64,000 bases of DNA from Cognatiyoonia sp965661665 (GCF_965661665.1 NZ_CBFIEO010000014.1:1-64000), one strand, 5' to 3'. Shown: positions 7,660 through 17,079, counted from the stretch's first letter. The notes: generated from the sequence alone by a model not told the origin. Translations and numbers: made by a program.

Positions 7660-9705
7660 TCAGCTTGCGCGTTTCCGCCGACGGCGCCGTCCCTCAGACT
7701 TATCGCCCCCGCCTTGGTTGTGATTTACATCCGGCAAATCGACGAGGCTGTTGAGGATCGGGAATGGTTCGGCCGAGTTGGGAATTGCTGAGGCATTCAC
7801 AAAGTGTTCCTGAAAGCGTGGCTCAATCGCCGTTTCAATTTTATGAATGTTTCTAACGGTTTCCTCGATGTCCTTCCGAGCATCGGTGTTGAGAAGCGCG
7901 ATCCGCGCGCCTGTGCCAGCCGCGTTGCCTGCGCTCGTCACGTTCTCAAATGGGGCATCGGGGATCATACCCAGAACCATCGCATGTTTCGGGCTGATGT
8001 GAGCACCGAACGCTCCCGCCAAGACCACGCGGTCGACCTTATCAACGCCGAACTTATCCATCAAAAGACGAGCGCCGGAATAGAGCGCAGCTTTGGCCAT
8101 TTGAATCTGACGGATATCCACGTTCGTGACGGTGATTCTGGGGCCGCCATCCGCTGTCCCATCGTGGATCAGGAAGGAGTTGGTGCGGCCTTCGGGAAAA
8201 CACCGATCTGTCCCTGTCTGCTCAGCTGATCCGATTAGACCGGGACCGTCGACAATCCCCGCAAGCCGCATCTCTGCCACCGCTTCGATGATGCCAGACC
8301 CGCAGATGCCCGTGATGCCTGTCGCTGCCGTCTCTGCCGCGAAACCGTCCTCATCCGACCAGAGATCGCAACCTATAACCTTGAAGTGCGGTTCTTTGGT
8401 CACTGGATCAATCACGATCCGTTCAATCGCCCCCGGTGCCGCCCGCTGGCCGGAAGAAATTTGCGCCCCTTCAAAGGCTGGTCCCGTAGGGGAGGAACAG
8501 GCAAGCACTTTTTCCTTGTTGCCCAACAGTATTTCCGCGTTTGTGCCGACGTCGACGACCAGCACCAAGTCTTCGGATTTGTCTGGTGCTTCGGACAGTG
8601 CAACAGCCGCCGCATCTGCCCCGACATGCCCCGCGATACAAGGCAGCACATAAACCCGTGCGGCAGGGTGCAAGTTCAGCCCCAATTCCACAGCGCGGAG
8701 GGCGAGCGCGTCCGATGTGGTCAAAGCGAACGGGGCTTGGCCGAGTTCAAACGGATCAATCCCAAGTAAGAGGTGGTGCATGACTGGGTTGCAGACAAAC
8801 ACCGCATCCAGAATGAGATTGCGATCAATCTCCGCCTCTGCCGCAATTTGCACGAAGAGCGCGTTCATCCCCTCGAGCACCGCGTCCGTCATCTCATCCG
8901 CGCCGGAGGCGTTCATCATGCCATAGCTCACGCGGCTCATCAGGTCTTCGCCAAAGCGGATTTGCGGGTTCATGATGCCGGAAGAGGCCACAACCTCTCC
9001 ACTGCCAAGATCGCAGAGGTGCGCGGCGATGGTCGTTGAACCGAGGTCAACAGCAAGCCCGTAAATGCTGCCCTCATAGTACCCAGGCCAGATTTGCATG
9101 ATGCGCGGGCTGAAGGTGTCATCGCCCAAATGCACCGCACAGGTCACTTTCCATTCGCCTTTGCGCAATACAGGCTGCAGGGCCTTGAGCACGGAAAGAT
9201 CAGCTTCAAGCTCTGGCAGCTCCCATTCTTTGCGCAGAGCTGTGATCAACCGCTCTAGATCGCCAGACGGGTCGTGCATGTCGGGTTCTTGCACTTCGAC
9301 ATAATAGAGCCGCGTCGACGGGTTCACGACAATGTCGCGGGCTTCCGCCCGCTTGCGGACCACCTGTTTGTGGACTTGGCTTTCAGCGGGGACGTCCACA
9401 ACGATGTCACCCTGAACCTTTGCCTGACAGCCCAACCTACGGCCGGATATCAGGCCGCGCTTTTCGTTGTATCGATCCTCCACCGTGTTCCATTCGGACA
9501 GCGCGTCTTTGGCGACGGTAACGCCGTGTTTTGAAAACTCACCATAAGACGGTGTGACCTGACATTTCGAACAAATCCCGCGTCCGCCACAAGCACTGTC
9601 CAGATCAACGCCCAGCTTGCGGGCGGCTGTGAGGATGGGCGTACCAACGGGAAAATGCCCGCGTTTGCCGGAGGGTGTGAAAATGACGAGTGGGTCTTTG
9701 GACAT
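7660..9705 (-). CDS. RACo-like corrinoid activation protein (2Fe-2S plus ASKHA domain)
   Basis: This 681-residue protein resembles the reductive activators of corrinoid Fe-S proteins and corrinoid methyltransferase systems, which reduce inactive cob(II)alamin using ATP. The N-terminus is a plant-type [2Fe-2S] domain with Cys39, Cys45 and Cys48 in ACGGRGICSKC, and Cys92. A linker follows, then an actin-like ASKHA ATPase starting GLAVDLGSTTIAAHL (about 216-230), with VLVVDVGTNAEILLG and LAGAFGAHI later. The last residues are SEGRRRRRKRAS, a polybasic tail resembling that of the methyltransferase at 15027-16100. It is a single-gene unit here, away from the corrinoid protein at 39675-40379. Confidence 0.85.
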   Translation of the reverse strand: MSKDPLVIFTPSGKRGHFPVGTPILTAARKLGVDLDSACGGRGICSKCQVTPSYGEFSKHGVTVAKDALSEWNTVEDRYNEKRGLISGRRLGCQAKVQGDIVVDVPAESQVHKQVVRKRAEARDIVVNPSTRLYYVEVQEPDMHDPSGDLERLITALRKEWELPELEADLSVLKALQPVLRKGEWKVTCAVHLGDDTFSPRIMQIWPGYYEGSIYGLAVDLGSTTIAAHLCDLGSGEVVASSGIMNPQIRFGEDLMSRVSYGMMNASGADEMTDAVLEGMNALFVQIAAEAEIDRNLILDAVFVCNPVMHHLLLGIDPFELGQAPFALTTSDALALRAVELGLNLHPAARVYVLPCIAGHVGADAAAVALSEAPDKSEDLVLVVDVGTNAEILLGNKEKVLACSSPTGPAFEGAQISSGQRAAPGAIERIVIDPVTKEPHFKVIGCDLWSDEDGFAAETAATGITGICGSGIIEAVAEMRLAGIVDGPGLIGSAEQTGTDRCFPEGRTNSFLIHDGTADGGPRITVTNVDIRQIQMAKAALYSGARLLMDKFGVDKVDRVVLAGAFGAHISPKHAMVLGMIPDAPFENVTSAGNAAGTGARIALLNTDARKDIEETVRNIHKIETAIEPRFQEHFVNASAIPNSAEPFPILNSLVDLPDVNHNQGGGDKSEGRRRRRKRAS

Positions 9706-9877
9706 ACGTGCGCACTAACCTTTTTGCGTAAGATACTTGGCTGAGCCGAGGAGTGAAGGCCAGATCGCGTCATAATGATCTTGCAGAACGGCATTAGATT
9801 CTGCGTTTTGGGGTTTAGGTTTGGCGCGTTCCGTGCAATACCGACGCGCCAAACGATGCCAGCCCAAGGAGACGGTT

Positions 9878-11326
9878 ATGGAGATTCGCGAGGCGCTCAC
9901 CTTTGACGATGTATTGCTTGTGCCCGCAGCCTCGGCTGTGCTGCCGTCCACGGCGGATACGCGCACCTTTGTCACTAAGAGCATCGGCCTGAATATCCCG
10001 CTCTTGTCCTCTGCCATGGACACCGTGACCGAAAGCCGGATGGCCATTGCGATGGCGCAGGCGGGCGGCATGGGCGTGGTGCATAAAAACCTCGACATCG
10101 ATCAGCAGGCGAAAGAGATCCGGCGCGTGAAGCGGTTTGTGTCTGGCACGGTCTATAATCCAGTCACGCTGACGCGGAATCAGATGCTAGCTGACGCGAA
10201 GGAACTGATGGAGAGGTATCGCATTACAGGCTTCCCTGTCGTGGGTGAGGGTGGTCGCGTTGAAGGGATCGTCACCAACCGCGACATGCGGTTTGCGCAG
10301 GACGACAGCACGCCGGTTCATGCAATGATGACGTCTGACAATCTGGCTGTGATGCAAGAACCGGCCGACCTTGATGAAGCGCGCAGCCTGATGCAGGCGC
10401 GCCGGATCGAGAAGCTGTTGATCACTGATGGTGATGGCAAACTTACGGGGCTGTTGACGCTGAAAGATAGTGAGCAAGCGGTGTTGAACCCGATGGCCTG
10501 CAAGGACGAGTTGGGCCGCTTGCGGGTCGCTGCTGCGACGGGCGTTGGCGATGCAGGGTACGAACGCAGTCAGGCGCTGGTCGATGCTGGTGTCGACATG
10601 CTTGTCGTCGACACGGCGCATGGGCATTCCGAAGGCGTGGCGAAAGCGGTTGAGCGGGCCAAGGGGCTTAGCAATCAGGTTCAAGTGGTGGCCGGTAACG
10701 TGGCAACGGGCGAAGCAACAAAAGCGCTGATCGGTGCAGGTGCTGACGCCGTGAAGGTTGGTATCGGACCAGGGTCTATTTGCACCACACGGATGGTCGC
10801 CGGTGTGGGCGTGCCGCAGCTGACAGCGATCATGGACAGCGTGGCCGCGGCAGGTGATACGCCGGTAATTGCGGACGGCGGTATCAAATTCTCCGGCGAT
10901 TTTGCAAAAGCGATTGCGGCAGGTGCTTCCTGCGCGATGGTGGGTTCGATGATTGCAGGCACTGACGAAAGCCCAGGGGAAGTCATCCTTTATCAAGGTC
11001 GGTCCTTCAAAGCCTATCGCGGGATGGGCAGTATGGGCGCAATGGCGCGCGGCTCTGCAGATCGGTATTTCCAGAAGGACGCGGCAACCGACAAATTGGT
11101 GCCGGAAGGTATCGAAGGGCAGGTGCCCTACAAAGGCTCTGCGGGCACCGTGATACATCAACTTGTTGGCGGTCTGAAGGCGGCGATGGGCTATACTGGA
11201 AATGCCACTGTGGAAGAGATGCGTAAGAACGCGAGCTTTGTGAAGATCACAGGAGCAGGCTTGAAAGAAAGCCACGTCCACGACGTTCAGATTACCCGCG
11301 AAAGCCCCAACTACAGGGTTGGCTAA
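9878..11326 (+). CDS. guaB: Inosine-5'-monophosphate dehydrogenase
   Basis: This 482-residue enzyme catalyses the NAD-dependent oxidation of IMP to XMP, the committed step of GMP synthesis. LTFDDVLLVPAAS opens the barrel. Two CBS domains are inserted at about 95-205. The catalytic loop is GIGPGSICTTR with Cys302. The flap follows as YFQKD after GMGSMGAM. ATG 9878 is chosen because AAGGAGAC precedes it and the family N-terminus begins MEIREALTFDD; an in-frame start at 9821 would add an unlikely extension. It is divergent from the RACo-like gene across 172 bases. Confidence 0.97.
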   Translation: MEIREALTFDDVLLVPAASAVLPSTADTRTFVTKSIGLNIPLLSSAMDTVTESRMAIAMAQAGGMGVVHKNLDIDQQAKEIRRVKRFVSGTVYNPVTLTRNQMLADAKELMERYRITGFPVVGEGGRVEGIVTNRDMRFAQDDSTPVHAMMTSDNLAVMQEPADLDEARSLMQARRIEKLLITDGDGKLTGLLTLKDSEQAVLNPMACKDELGRLRVAAATGVGDAGYERSQALVDAGVDMLVVDTAHGHSEGVAKAVERAKGLSNQVQVVAGNVATGEATKALIGAGADAVKVGIGPGSICTTRMVAGVGVPQLTAIMDSVAAAGDTPVIADGGIKFSGDFAKAIAAGASCAMVGSMIAGTDESPGEVILYQGRSFKAYRGMGSMGAMARGSADRYFQKDAATDKLVPEGIEGQVPYKGSAGTVIHQLVGGLKAAMGYTGNATVEEMRKNASFVKITGAGLKESHVHDVQITRESPNYRVG

Positions 11327-11331
11327 AACCG

Positions 11332-12498
11332 ATGACGCCAGCAGCGCGATACGCAGCGGCGATTGAGGTTTTGGATCACATCCAAGACGGCGTGGCTGCT
11401 GAGAAGGCGTTGACTGCTTGGGCGCGTTCCAACCGCTTTGCTGGCTCAAAAGACCGCGCCGCCGTCCGCGACCATGTGTTCGTCGTCCTGCGTTGCAAGC
11501 GCAGCTGTGCTGCGTTCGGGGGTGGGGACGATGGCCGGCGGCTGATCCTTGGGTTGCTCCGACAAGACGGTATTTCTGAGAACGACGTCTTTCACGGCGA
11601 AGGCTATGCGCCCAAGAAACTGACCGCAGCTGAGGTCGCAGGCGGTCATCCCCCTGCAACCGACGCCGAGCGCTTGGACATCCCCGATTGGATGTGGCCG
11701 CTGTGGTGCGCCGCCTTGGGCGATGGCGCAAAGGCTGCGGCAGAAAGCCAGCGGGAGCGTGCGCCTGTGTGCCTGCGCGTTAACATGGCCAAGACCACGC
11801 CCGAGAGCGCAATCGACTGCCTTTTGTCGGATGATATCGCAGCTGAACGTCACCCAAACGTTCCGACAGCCTTGATCGTTACCTCCAACCCCCGCCGCGT
11901 GGCGCAAAGCAAAGCCTATCTCGAAGGACTGGTTGAGGTGCAGGATGCCTCCTCCCAAGCGGCTGTGTTGGAATGGCCTTTGCAAGAGGGGCAGCGTGTT
12001 CTGGATTATTGCGCCGGAGGTGGGGGCAAATCGCTCGCTATCGCGGCTCAGACACGCTCGAACGTTACCGCGCATGATATCGCGCCTGATCGGATGAAAG
12101 ACATTCCGGTAAGGGCAAAGCGTGCTGGGGCGCAAATTGTTTGTTCGACTGCTACAGAATTGCCAAAAGATGTGCCTTTTGAAGTCGTCCTTTGTGATGC
12201 GCCCTGCAGTGGCTCGGGCACATGGCGTCGAAACCCAGACGCCAAGTGGCGCCTGACGCAAGATGACTTGAAGGCCTATCAAGCGACGCAACGGTCGGTG
12301 TTGAAAGATGCGGTCCAATATGTGCACCCAGATGGCACACTCATTTATGCGACCTGTTCTGTGTTCCAGGATGAGAACGACGAGACGATCGAAAGTTTTC
12401 TAGAGGTGCATCCCGAATTCCGTGTGGTGAACGAGAAATTGATGTACCCCAGCGCGGAAACGGATGGTTTCTACTTTTGCGTGTTGCAACGAATTTGA
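11332..12498 (+). CDS. RsmB/NOP-family RNA (cytosine-5) methyltransferase
   Basis: This 388-residue SAM-dependent m5C RNA methyltransferase is of the RsmB (Fmu) type. The AdoMet loop is DYCAGGGGKSLAIAA. The two catalytic cysteines lie in CDAPCSGSGTWRRNP and IYATCSVF. The N-terminal part has the short helical domain of RsmB-like proteins. It begins 5 bases after the guaB stop, so it is probably co-transcribed with guaB. The likely target is 16S rRNA, but alphaproteobacteria carry more than one paralogue, so position specificity is not assigned. Confidence 0.88.
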   Translation: MTPAARYAAAIEVLDHIQDGVAAEKALTAWARSNRFAGSKDRAAVRDHVFVVLRCKRSCAAFGGGDDGRRLILGLLRQDGISENDVFHGEGYAPKKLTAAEVAGGHPPATDAERLDIPDWMWPLWCAALGDGAKAAAESQRERAPVCLRVNMAKTTPESAIDCLLSDDIAAERHPNVPTALIVTSNPRRVAQSKAYLEGLVEVQDASSQAAVLEWPLQEGQRVLDYCAGGGGKSLAIAAQTRSNVTAHDIAPDRMKDIPVRAKRAGAQIVCSTATELPKDVPFEVVLCDAPCSGSGTWRRNPDAKWRLTQDDLKAYQATQRSVLKDAVQYVHPDGTLIYATCSVFQDENDETIESFLEVHPEFRVVNEKLMYPSAETDGFYFCVLQRI

Positions 12499-12667
12499 TG
12501 CGCGGCAAGGGGGTTAGACAAATTGTCGTTAACCAGAATTTAAAGTCACACGGATTAGCGAGGCGAACCACCGAAAGTTTGGGGTCGGCGTCTAGACAAA
12601 GGTTGGAAGATGTCACGATTATGAGCAGCTAAATGCGGCAACGGCGCGTCGGCTTGACTCGTGTTTT

Positions 12668-13874
12668 TTGGAGGCGTTTGTCTCTTTTCTCATGGCTATG
12701 ATGGTCAATAATGTACTGTTCCAAACTGGCTCCAAAATCGTTTCTGTCACGTTGTTTTGTTTCTTTTCGCTGATAATGTTGCACGATTTTCGTCAAGAAC
12801 GGGCAAAGATTGAAAAGGAAGAGCGTCAGTTTTCTCTCGATCGCGCGATTGAATCGGTCGTCACGCACGAGCCGGATGCGGCCTTGCTGACGGATGAGGA
12901 GGAGGAAATAAAATACTCAAACTCGGCTGTGGTTGACCGATTTGGCTCTGTTGAAGATGGGCTTTTGACCTCAGCCTTTGCTACCATCTTGGCCAGTCCG
13001 GAAACCTTGATGTTTCGGTTGCAAATGCGAGCGACGAGTTTTGGGGCCGCGCGAGAGGAAATCAGAACACGCGACGGGGTGTTTCGTCTGTCCGTCGTTC
13101 AGTTCGGTGAAAACACGCTCTTGTAGCGTTTGGATCAGGCCGCCGTGGGCGAGAAAGAGAAATTTCGAGCGGCGGACGCGCTCACGCTGCCCATGCTGAC
13201 TGTCGGGCCTAGCAACGCGATTCTTTACATGAACGAAGCCTGTCGAGAGTTGATCGATTCGCGCACAAAGTCTACCTAAGACATATTTGGAAAGGTACCA
13301 CTTGGGTTAGGCAAGATCATGCAGCTTGCCGGACGGGCTGGGACTGTCGAAGGTCTACGGGATCGTCAAGCAAACTGGCGGCTTTGTCTTCGCAGAAACC
13401 GAAGTTAGTTATGGAACCACATTTCGGATTTTGCTGCCTGCCCACGATATGCCTGTGGCGACCAAAGCGCTCATCTTGATCGATCATGATGAGCACGTGA
13501 CAAAGCGCGGTGATGGCGTCGTGTTGTTGGTCGAGGATGTGGCACCGGTGCGGTCGTTCGGCTCCCGCGCGCTACAATTGCGGGGCTATACCATCCCCGA
13601 AGCCGACTGAGCCGAAACCGCCCTCAATATGCTCGATGATCCTGATCTCGAAGTGGAACTCTTTGTTACGGATGTCATTATGCTAGGCAAAGATGGGCCC
13701 ACGTGGGTTCGGGAAGCGTTGGAAAAGCGTCCAAAGATAAAAGTGTTTTTTGTGTCAGGCTATGCGGATGATGCTATTGAGAATGAAGGGCAGACCATGC
13801 CAAACTCCGTGTTCTTGCCCAAACCCTTCTCGCTCAACCAGCTTACAAACACCGTCAGGCAGCAGTTGCACTAG
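12668..13874 (+). pseudogene. Decayed CckA-like hybrid histidine kinase
   Basis: Three fragments line up with the CckA architecture. Bases 12668-13123 encode membrane helices and a PAS-like stretch ending SVVQFGENTLL. A TAG at 13124-13126 stands where the family has Trp in a LLWRL context, and the frame then continues RLDQAAVGEKEKFRAADA. A TAA lies at 13277-13279. The frame then jumps to GLGLSKVYGIVKQTGGF, the last motif of the HATPase domain, so the HisKA domain and nearly all the ATPase are deleted. The receiver domain (VVLLVEDVAPVRSFG, FVTDVIMLGKDGPTW, FLPKPFSLNQL) is interrupted by a TGA at 13608-13610. The end overlaps glk tail to tail. It cannot make a working kinase. Confidence 0.78.
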
Positions 13875-14836
13875 CCGTTGGGGTCTATAAAGGCCGCGCA
13901 GCCTGTGAGGGCGGCGTAGTCATCTTCGACCAAGCTGACGCTAAACTCTGTCAGAAAGTCCTCAAATCGACCCTTAGCCTTGAATGCTTTTTCAAAGTCG
14001 AATTGCTTCAGGTAAGGCGCGATGGCACGCGCCACACCGCCGACAAGGTAGATCCCACCAAACGGCAAATGGACGAGAGCCATATCGCCACAGAACCCAC
14101 CCAAACTGCGCACATAGTGTCGGCCTGCCTGCTGAGCGATCTCATCATCGCCAGCCTTGATCCGCTCCATCACCTCTGCCGCGCGGATGTCGACGGTTTG
14201 GCTGGTTTGGGCGGCGTGGAAGGCATATAGGTGCTCCAATCCTCGGCCTGACAGCGCATCTTCGACAGCGGCAAAGCCGTGCTCTATGGCGATGAAGTCT
14301 GCCAAGTCCAAATCATCAGGATGATAGACGGGCAGGGAGATGTGACCTGCCTCTGCCGGTGGGCTGAAGAGCCCGTTTTCGGTTTGCAGGACAGAGGCGA
14401 TGTTCACGCCTGTCCCGAGGCCGATCACTAGTGCGGAGGATGGCTTCCCATTTGTTTCACCGACAATGATCTGCGCGATGTTCTTTTGCGGCACGTGAGA
14501 GAGCGCATAGCCCTGCGCTTGCAGGTCATTCAGAATAGCAGTGCGGTCGGCTCCTGTCGCGGCTCGCAAAGCGTCACAGTCGAACACCCAAGACAGATTC
14601 GTCATCTCCGCGCGGCCATCGCGAACAGGGCCCGCGATGGCAACACAAGCTGCTGACACTCTGGTATCTCGGTCGGCGATGTAGGCTTCAAGAATGTCTG
14701 AAAGGTTGGAATAGTCTGCGTTTCGATAGCGGGCGATGGAGCCTTCCATCACGGCATGACCTTGCGCCAACGCCACGCGCGTATTTGTGCCACCAATGTC
14801 GGCGACAAGGCTCATGTTTTTAGGCGAGTTTGCCAT
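13871..14836 (-). CDS. glk: Glucokinase
   Basis: This 321-residue bacterial glucokinase phosphorylates glucose with ATP and supplies the substrate of Zwf. The N-terminal phosphate-binding motif is SLVADIGGTNTRVAL. VAIAGPVRDGRAEMTNLSW and VIGLGTGVNIASVL are further ROK/Glk-type segments, and GGIYLVGGVARAIAPYL is near the C-terminus. ATG 14836 is preferred (AGGAT 5-9 bases upstream) over an earlier in-frame start that would run through the operator region. A LacI-type site lies about 80 bases upstream, shared in sequence with the zwf operon. Confidence 0.93.
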   Translation of the reverse strand: MANSPKNMSLVADIGGTNTRVALAQGHAVMEGSIARYRNADYSNLSDILEAYIADRDTRVSAACVAIAGPVRDGRAEMTNLSWVFDCDALRAATGADRTAILNDLQAQGYALSHVPQKNIAQIIVGETNGKPSSALVIGLGTGVNIASVLQTENGLFSPPAEAGHISLPVYHPDDLDLADFIAIEHGFAAVEDALSGRGLEHLYAFHAAQTSQTVDIRAAEVMERIKAGDDEIAQQAGRHYVRSLGGFCGDMALVHLPFGGIYLVGGVARAIAPYLKQFDFEKAFKAKGRFEDFLTEFSVSLVEDDYAALTGCAAFIDPNG

Positions 14837-14917
14837 GGTGCATCCTAATCGTTTAACGCGACTCGTGGGTGTAATAGGATGATTTCTGTCTACACTCCAA
14901 GGGACCAGCGCAAAAAA

Positions 14918-14931
14918 TGTTAGCGCTGACA
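14918..14931. promoter_or_regulatory. LacI-type operator before glk
   Basis: TGTTAGCGCTGACA is a 14-bp near-palindrome with one mismatched pair and the same TTAGCGCT core as the perfect palindrome before zwf (2577-2592). It lies about 82 bases upstream of the glk ATG. The shared core suggests one regulator controlling glucose phosphorylation and the zwf-pgl-pgi operon; that is inference. Confidence 0.55.
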
Positions 14932-14992
14932 GTCTTTTTTCGTGCAATCGGGTCTAGTGGTGCCATTGTCCCTCGTTTCGAACGCAAGAAAC

Positions 14993-15016
14993 AAAAAGGC
15001 CCGCCGAAGCGGGCCC
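14993..15016 (-). terminator. Rho-independent terminator of the methyl-THF methyltransferase operon
   Basis: On the minus strand a GC-rich stem GGCCCGC/GCGGGCC with a TTCG loop is followed by TTTTTG, 10-30 bases past the stop at 15027. It closes the 17376-15027 gene set. Confidence 0.8.
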
Positions 15017-15026
15017 GTTTCAATGG

Positions 15027-16100
15027 TTAGGAAGCGCGGCGTCGGCGGCGTCCGCCGCGTTCGCGCCCCTCACCGGGTTTGGCGGGCGCGCGGTTAAACT
15101 TGATCCACTCCCCACCGCCTTCGTCGTTGTTGGTCAGGAAGTTGGCCGCGCGGATCGCTTCCATCTCTTTACCTGCTTTCGGCTTGGTGGAGCCCATGCC
15201 GAACAGCGTCACAAACGCCGCATCATCCATGCCTTCGGGCAAAATCACACCAGCGGCCTCGACCTCTGCCTTCTTCTCCGCAATCTTCTTTGGCCCAATG
15301 GGCAGCGCCACAGGGTTCATGATAGCGGAGGTCATCCCAGCGGTCATCGCCATTGGCAGGAAAGCGTTGTTGATGCCGTGGCGGTTTGGCAGACCAAAAG
15401 AGATGTTGGAGGCGCCGCAGGTCGTGTTCACGCCCAGTTCCTCACGCAAACGTCGTACAAGGGTGAACACCTGAAGCCCAGCTGTGCCCATAGCGCCAAT
15501 TGGCATGACCAGTGGGTCAACAACGATGTCATGTGCAGGGATGCCGAAATCCGCAGCGCGTTCGACGATCTTCTTGGCAACAGCGAACCGCACGTCTGGG
15601 TCCTCTGAGATGCCTGTATCGTCGTTTGAAATCGCCACAACAGGCACGTTGTATTTTGCGACCAATGGCAGAACCATCTCCAGCCGCTCTTCCTCACCTG
15701 TCACAGAGTTCAAGAGCGGGCGGCCTTCGGCAGCCGCGAGGCCGTTCTCCAACGCGCCTGGAACCGAACTATCGATGCACAGCGGGCAATCGGTGACGGC
15801 TTGCACCTTTTCCACCAATTCCTTCATCAACGTCGGCTCAACGAAGTTGTTGTCGGCATATCGCGGGTCTTCGGCCATCTTGTTGGAGAAGACAGCGCCA
15901 GAGTTTATATCGAGGATCGTCGCACCCGCGGCCACCTGCGCCAAAGCGTCCGCTTCCACGCGGCTGAAATCACCGCGCTCCAACTCTTCATTCAAAACCT
16001 TTCGGCCTGTTGGGTTGATCCGTTCGCCAATCACTGTGAACGGCTGGTCAAAACCAATGATCGCGGTCTTGGTTTTGGATTCGACGATGGTGCGTGTCAT
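15027..16100 (-). CDS. Methyltetrahydrofolate:corrinoid methyltransferase (MtrH/MtvA/AcsE type, pterin-binding)
   Basis: This 357-residue TIM-barrel methyltransferase of the pterin-binding superfamily would move methyl groups between a corrinoid protein and tetrahydrofolate. VIGERINPTGR opens the pterin site, TILDINSG (Asp64, Asn66) and LCIDSS (Asp110) follow, and NSVTGEEERLEMVLP, VVAISNDDTG and CGASNISFGLP complete it. The C-terminus is GEGRERGGRRRRRAS, a polybasic tail not needed for the barrel. ATG 16100 overlaps the stop of the MetF-like gene by ATGA; an in-frame start at 16160 is unnecessary. A stem-loop terminator follows. Confidence 0.88.
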   Translation of the reverse strand: MTRTIVESKTKTAIIGFDQPFTVIGERINPTGRKVLNEELERGDFSRVEADALAQVAAGATILDINSGAVFSNKMAEDPRYADNNFVEPTLMKELVEKVQAVTDCPLCIDSSVPGALENGLAAAEGRPLLNSVTGEEERLEMVLPLVAKYNVPVVAISNDDTGISEDPDVRFAVAKKIVERAADFGIPAHDIVVDPLVMPIGAMGTAGLQVFTLVRRLREELGVNTTCGASNISFGLPNRHGINNAFLPMAMTAGMTSAIMNPVALPIGPKKIAEKKAEVEAAGVILPEGMDDAAFVTLFGMGSTKPKAGKEMEAIRAANFLTNNDEGGGEWIKFNRAPAKPGEGRERGGRRRRRAS

Positions 16101-17038
16101 ACGGCTTCTTTCGTTGGGTTTGCAGGGACGGTCGACGTCCCACCGTGGGCGATGGCCCATTTTGCGTTTGTCTTGATCCCGCCAAGCGGGAAGAAGTGGA
16201 CATTGGTGATGTTAAAGTCTGGGTTTGCGGCCTTATGCGCGGCAAGCTCTGTCAGAATCTCGGTCGGTTCATAAGGCAGCAGTAGCTTGGTCACGTCCAT
16301 TGCTCGTTTTTGCAGAACCTTCAGCGACGGGCCGACGCCGCACGCAATGGCGAATTTGATCAGTGTTTGTAGCTTTGCTGGACCTGCGATGCCGATGTGG
16401 ATCGGAATATCCACGCCAGCAGCCTTGATCGCATTGGCCCATTCGATGATCGGTCCCGCCTCAAACGCGAACTGCGTGGCAAGCGCCATTTGTGCGTCGG
16501 AGGTTTCGGAAAACTTCTGCTTCCACAGCAGCGCGTCCATGACGTTCTTGTCAGAGCCATCAGGGTCGATGTCTTTGTTGCCTTCCGGGTGGCCTGCGAC
16601 ATGAAGGTGCTTAAAGCCCGCTTTGCCAAAGAGCCCCGTTTCCAAGAGCTGCACGGAGCTCTCAAAATCGCCATGCGGAGTGGCAACACCACCGGCGAGG
16701 AGCAGCGCCTGCTCAACGCCCGCTTCGCCTTGATAGCGCGCGATCCAATCGCCGAGCGTGGCTTCATCTTTGATGATGCGGGCAGGGAAGTGGGGCATGA
16801 CGTTGTAGCCGTCAGCTGACAAACGTTTGGCTGTGGCGACCATATCCTTAATCGGGGTGCCTTCGATATGCGCGATGTAGACCCGCGTGCCAGATGGCAG
16901 CAGCGTAGTGAAATCGTCCACCTTTTCCGCCGTGCGGGGCATCATTTCAATGGAGTAATCCTTCAAGAAGGCTTCAAGCTCTGGATTGAACGGGGCTTCA
17001 ACGGGGGCTTGCTTCTTTTTGAATGGCAACAATGACAT
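16097..17038 (-). CDS. Methylenetetrahydrofolate reductase family protein
   Basis: This 313-residue protein of the MetF flavin-barrel family interconverts 5,10-methylene-THF and 5-methyl-THF. RVYIAHIEGTPIKDMVATA and GYNVMPHFPARII give the first strands, ALLLAGG the flavin-site loop, and HVAGHPEGNKDI the conserved AGHPEGH-like motif. IPIHIGIAGPAKL and CGVGPSL are late-barrel segments. ATG 17038 has a strong AGGAGG upstream. It lies between the small companion gene and the methyl-THF:corrinoid methyltransferase. This suggests that here the enzyme may run in the oxidative direction, taking up methyl-THF from demethylation; that direction is inference. Confidence 0.85.
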   Translation of the reverse strand: MSLLPFKKKQAPVEAPFNPELEAFLKDYSIEMMPRTAEKVDDFTTLLPSGTRVYIAHIEGTPIKDMVATAKRLSADGYNVMPHFPARIIKDEATLGDWIARYQGEAGVEQALLLAGGVATPHGDFESSVQLLETGLFGKAGFKHLHVAGHPEGNKDIDPDGSDKNVMDALLWKQKFSETSDAQMALATQFAFEAGPIIEWANAIKAAGVDIPIHIGIAGPAKLQTLIKFAIACGVGPSLKVLQKRAMDVTKLLLPYEPTEILTELAAHKAANPDFNITNVHFFPLGGIKTNAKWAIAHGGTSTVPANPTKEAV

Positions 17039-17079
17039 CAGCGCCTCCTTCAGGCGGTTAGCGGGAGTTTGGGGCGTCT

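Noticed and set aside
10187..11731. A 514-codon open frame on the minus strand opposite guaB and rsmB
   Set aside because: It is antisense to strongly conserved guaB codons, has no family motif, and its length is explained by GC-rich codon bias in the real gene.
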